This document shows, piece by piece, positions 62,812-64,000 of a stretch of 64,000 bases of DNA (within the stretch, counting starts at the first letter, position 1; each line of letters begins with the position of its first letter). This stretch comes from Dryocola sp032051265. GTDB lineage: Bacteria; Pseudomonadota; Gammaproteobacteria; Enterobacterales; Enterobacteriaceae. The translations under genes and the position numbers were made by a program. The notes under the pieces were generated by a model. It saw nothing but the letters and a program-made list of their open reading frames with translations. It had not been told where the DNA came from and did not search any database. Location of the stretch: assembly GCA_032051265.1 (NCBI GenBank), contig DAMBYU010000001.1:918828-982827 (forward strand), in the 5' to 3' direction.

Positions 62812-63489
62812 ATGCATTTTCTGAATGTGTTCTTCTATGACATCTATCCGTACCTTTGCGGTACGGTATTCCTGCTGGGTAGCTGGCTGCGTTATGACTA
62901 CGGCCAGTATACTTGGAAAGCGGGCTCCAGCCAGATGCTCGACAGGAAAGGGATGAACCTGGCATCAAACCTGTTCCATATCGGGATTCTGGGGATTTTT
63001 GCCGGTCACCTGCTCGGCATGCTGACCCCGCACTGGATGTATGAGTCATTTTTGCCGGTTGATGTGAAGCAGAAAATGGCGATGATTGCCGGTGGCGCCT
63101 GTGGCGTGCTGACGCTGGTAGGCGGCTTGCTGCTGCTTAAACGTCGCCTGTTCAACCCACGTATTCGCGCGACGTCAACCGTAGCCGATATCCTGATCTT
63201 AAGCCTGCTGATGATTCAGTGCGCGCTGGGTCTGATCACCATTCCCTTCTCTGCGCAACATATGGACGGCAGCGAGATGATGAAGCTGGTGGGCTGGGCG
63301 CAGTCGGTTGTGACTTTCCAGGGCGGTGCCTCTGAGCACCTGGACGGCGTGGCGTTTATCTTCCGCCTGCATCTGGTGCTGGGCATGACGCTGTTCTTAC
63401 TCTTCCCGTTCACCCGTCTGGTGCACGTATGGAGCGCGCCGGTAGAATATCTAACGCGCAGATACCAGGTTGTTCGCGCTCGTCGCTGA
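62812..63489 (+). CDS. narI: Respiratory nitrate reductase A gamma subunit (cytochrome b)
   Basis: 225 residues from the ATG at 62812, the E. coli length; the GTG at 62806 overlaps the narJ stop and is less likely since GGGGGAGAG lies right before the ATG. Five helices; heme b histidines in LFHIGILGIFAGHLLG (about 55, 65) and in FIFRLHLVLGMTL (about 187). Oxidises menaquinol or ubiquinol on the periplasmic side. Confidence 0.96.
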   Translation: MHFLNVFFYDIYPYLCGTVFLLGSWLRYDYGQYTWKAGSSQMLDRKGMNLASNLFHIGILGIFAGHLLGMLTPHWMYESFLPVDVKQKMAMIAGGACGVLTLVGGLLLLKRRLFNPRIRATSTVADILILSLLMIQCALGLITIPFSAQHMDGSEMMKLVGWAQSVVTFQGGASEHLDGVAFIFRLHLVLGMTLFLLFPFTRLVHVWSAPVEYLTRRYQVVRARR

Positions 63490-63508
63490 ATAATTAATGA
63501 TTAATGAC

Positions 63509-63537
63509 AAATACCCGGCTTTGGTCGGGTATTTTTT
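63509..63537 (+). terminator. Terminator after narI
   Basis: AAATACCCG and CGGGTATTT pair over an eight-base loop; a T-run follows. It lies convergent to the tRNA transcript coming from the right. Confidence 0.85.
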
Positions 63538-63614
63538 TGCGCGTGAACCGTGCGGGTGAATCCACTCTACAACGCCGATACCAAGCGACAGCGCCATCCA
63601 CCACAAGCAAATGC

Positions 63615-63938
63615 GTTCTTTCCCCGACGGGATCTGGAATAAAACTAGGGACTTTCAGAAGATGGTGGCGGGGGAAGGATGATCGCGTATTACGCGTTCT
63701 CACTGACGTGAGTCGAACCTTAGTCGAAGCTTCTCGTCCTTCCCCAACGGGGATCTGGAATATTATGCGCTTTGGACCAGGTCTGGGGAATTTCAGAAGA
63801 TGGTGGCGGGGGAAGGATGATCGCGTATTACGCGTTCTCACTGACGTGAGTCGAACCTTAGTCGAAGCTTCTCGTCCTTCCCCAACGGGGATCTGGAATA
63901 TTATGCGCTTTGGACCAGGTCTGGGGAATTTCAGAAGA
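63615..63938 (-). repeat. Tandem 138-bp repeats carrying the tRNA-Tyr 3' end (rtT/tyrT-type), two full copies and a decayed third
   Basis: Copies at 63801-63938 and 63663-63800 are identical by eye. Each starts (read on the plus strand) with TGGTGGCGGGGGAAGGAT, the complement of the last 18 bases of the tRNA-Tyr gene, then a 120-base unit with GATCGCGTATTACGCG and ends TTTCAGAAGA. A shorter, diverged piece remains at 63615-63662. E. coli tyrT has similar repeats of 178 bp that carry the tRNA 3' end, give rtT RNA and encode the small basic protein Tpr. Unit length here differs. Confidence 0.85.
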
Positions 63939-64000
63939 TGGTGGCGGGGGAAGGATTCGAACCTTCGAAGTCGATGACGGCAGATTTACAGTCTGCTCCC
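63939..64000 (-). tRNA. Tyrosine tRNA (GTA anticodon), 3' part, cut by the window end
   Basis: The minus strand reads GGGAGCAGACTGTAAATCTG (anticodon GTA), then the variable arm CCGTCATCGACTTCGAAGG, TTCGAATCC T-arm and the CCA end encoded at 63941-63939. This matches E. coli tRNA-Tyr. The 5' part, D-arm and promoter lie beyond the window. Confidence 0.95.

Noticed and set aside
63494..63841. 115-codon basic minus-strand frame, possible Tpr-like protein
   Set aside because: It is on the strand of the tRNA transcript and is Arg-rich, as E. coli Tpr is said to be, but it extends across the narI terminator and I cannot match it to Tpr.
63504..63977. 157-codon plus-strand frame with repeated blocks
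   Set aside because: It arises because the 138-bp repeat length is a multiple of three and runs into the antisense of the tRNA; no ribosome site or family.
63615..64000. Regular repeats considered as a CRISPR array
   Set aside because: The 138-bp units are contiguous and identical with no variable spacers, and each contains the tRNA end.

Overview
The window is chromosomal DNA of an enterobacterium (Enterobacteriaceae, gamma-Proteobacteria). From 21.9 kb to the right end it follows the Escherichia coli order ychF-pth-ychH-dauA-prs-ispE-lolB-hemA-prfA-prmC-sirB2-sirB1-kdsA-chaABC-ychN-ychO-narLX-narK-narGHJI-tyrosine tRNA, and most products there are close to E. coli K-12 proteins as I remember them. 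An assimilatory nitrate operon nasR-nasFEDCBA, known from Klebsiella oxytoca, and a chemoreceptor gene lie inside this block; the E. coli ldr/rdl cluster between kdsA and chaA is absent. The content fits the Klebsiella/Enterobacter/Kosakonia group, but I cannot name a species.

The left third (0-21.9 kb) is accessory. It starts with an exported alkylsulfatase-like metallo-hydrolase (81-2057) and an isolated phage-type Rha/KilAC antirepressor gene (2261-3010). An AT-rich 690-base gap follows, with a 22-bp perfect inverted repeat, a CRP-like site and a GntR-type palindrome. It leads into a seven-gene sugar-acid cluster (3701-11414): MFS transporter, GntR-FCD regulator, phosphodiesterase-superfamily protein, enolase-superfamily dehydratase/cycloisomerase, D-2-hydroxyacid dehydrogenase, 2-keto-3-deoxygalactonokinase and 2-keto-3-deoxy-6-phosphogalactonate aldolase. 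The last two steps point to a galactonate-type Entner-Doudoroff route to pyruvate and glyceraldehyde 3-phosphate. The substrate and the role of the phosphodiesterase-like protein are unknown, which makes this the best candidate for an undescribed pathway.

Next come redox and stress genes: a DUF1264 lipoprotein, a zinc alcohol dehydrogenase, a PoxB/YdaP-like thiamine diphosphate enzyme, and a quinoprotein glucose dehydrogenase whose membrane anchor and catalytic part are separate genes (18384-15903). They are followed by an Ohr peroxidase, a nitroreductase and an F420-type NADP reductase homologue, divergent from a TetR-family regulator.

The right third is a nitrate region. NasR, a nitrate-sensing ANTAR antiterminator, faces a sigma54 promoter and a leader with two hexaloop hairpins and an overlapping terminator ahead of nasF. 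NasFED import nitrate; NasA reduces it to nitrite; a NasC-NasB open frame without an internal stop reduces nitrite to ammonium. Respiration is covered by NarX/NarL, the NarK porter and the NarGHI reductase with its chaperone NarJ; narK and narG each have a perfect FNR site. The window ends inside a tyrosine tRNA gene followed by two identical 138-bp repeats, each starting with the last 18 bases of the tRNA.

Starts were moved inside the longest open frame for prs, hemA, chaA, chaC, nasF, the nasCB frame, nasA, ychO, narX, narK and narI; each entry says why. Statements about E. coli or Klebsiella relatives come from memory, not from a database search.
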